64,000 bases of DNA, from the NCBI RefSeq assembly GCF_900699045.1, contig NZ_CAADHL010000003.1:87430-151429 (forward strand), written 5' to 3'. The stretch comes from Candidatus Williamhamiltonella defendens (GTDB lineage: Bacteria; Pseudomonadota; Gammaproteobacteria; Enterobacterales; Enterobacteriaceae). Positions 63,960 to 64,000 of this stretch are shown piece by piece. A program made the translations under genes and the position numbers. How positions within the stretch are numbered: position 1 is the first letter of the stretch; the number at the start of each line of letters is the position of its first letter. Below the pieces are notes generated by a model, which was given only the letters and a program-made list of their open reading frames with translations, was not told the DNA's origin and searched no databases.

Positions 63960-63968
63960 TTATATAAG

Positions 63969-64000
63969 GAGCCTGGCGGTGTCCTAGTCTCACATGGGGA
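63969..64000 (-). rRNA. rrf: 5S rRNA, 3' end only
   Basis: Read on the minus strand the last bases give TCCCCATGTGAGACTAGGAC then ACCGCCAGGCTC, the 3' part of enterobacterial 5S rRNA, including the strand that closes helix I. The rest, and the 16S and 23S genes, would lie to the right. Confidence 0.9.

Overview
The window is a stretch of an AT-rich enterobacterial chromosome. Gene content, protein similarity and local gene orders (pdxB-usg-truA-dedA-accD-folC-dedD-cvpA-purF-ubiX; rpsF-priB-rpsR-rplI; skp/lpxD/fabZ/lpxA/lpxB/rnhB; rpsB-tsf-pyrH-frr-dxr) are those of the E. coli/Yersinia lineage. Many broken genes, long decaying spacers, a dead insertion sequence and scrambled order between short conserved blocks point to a host-restricted insect symbiont undergoing genome reduction. 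The Hamiltonella/Regiella group is my inference; it is not proven by any single marker here.

Layout. 1-4218 (-): pdxA (cut by the window edge), surA and lptD, with surA lacking one parvulin domain. 4575-13988 (+): the pdxB-to-ubiX operon, intact except that dedA is a pseudogene. 14035-17429 (+): yibN, secB and gpsA (grxC absent), a dead cysE, and ubiK. 17438-20441 (-): hldE and the ribosomal operon rpsF-priB-rpsR-rplI with its promoter and terminator. 20613-30910 (-): rnhB-lpxB-lpxA-fabZ-lpxD-skp-bamA-rseP-cdsA-uppS, the lipid A and outer-membrane assembly cluster. About 31.2-32.1 kb: a degraded IS4-family transposase. 32184-40397 (-): a compact run thiB-thiP-thiQ-rsmE-gshB-yqgE-ruvX-aguB-aguA. 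40416-43010 (-): relics of the type IV pilin genes ppdD-hofB-hofC. 43367-46374 (+): glyQ-glyS. 46375-47974: decayed DNA. 47975-49357 (-): radA. 49522-51337 (-): a decayed, very AT-rich gene of unknown function. 51648: tRNA-Ala(GGC) with a clear promoter. 51869-53520 (+): dead cmoA and cmoB. 53777-56443 (-): acnA. 57064-61333 (-): dxr-frr-pyrH-tsf-rpsB. 61919-62809 (-): pldA. 63822-64000 (-): tRNA-Trp and the 3' end of a 5S rRNA gene, the tail of an rRNA operon entering from the right.

How it works together. What survives is mostly translation (S2, S6, S9-type ribosomal genes, EF-Ts, RRF, glycyl-tRNA synthetase) and envelope construction (lipid A, LptD, BamA, Skp, SurA, RseP, undecaprenyl-PP synthase, CdsA). 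Purine, B6, folate, isoprenoid and ubiquinone steps, glutathione synthesis, thiamine uptake and agmatine-to-putrescine conversion also remain. What is being lost is cysteine synthesis (cysE), wobble-uridine modification (cmoAB), type IV pili (ppdD/hofBC) and dedA. No CRISPR array, prophage or intact mobile element was seen. The best candidate for something undescribed is the decayed gene at 49522-51337, followed by the single-parvulin SurA.
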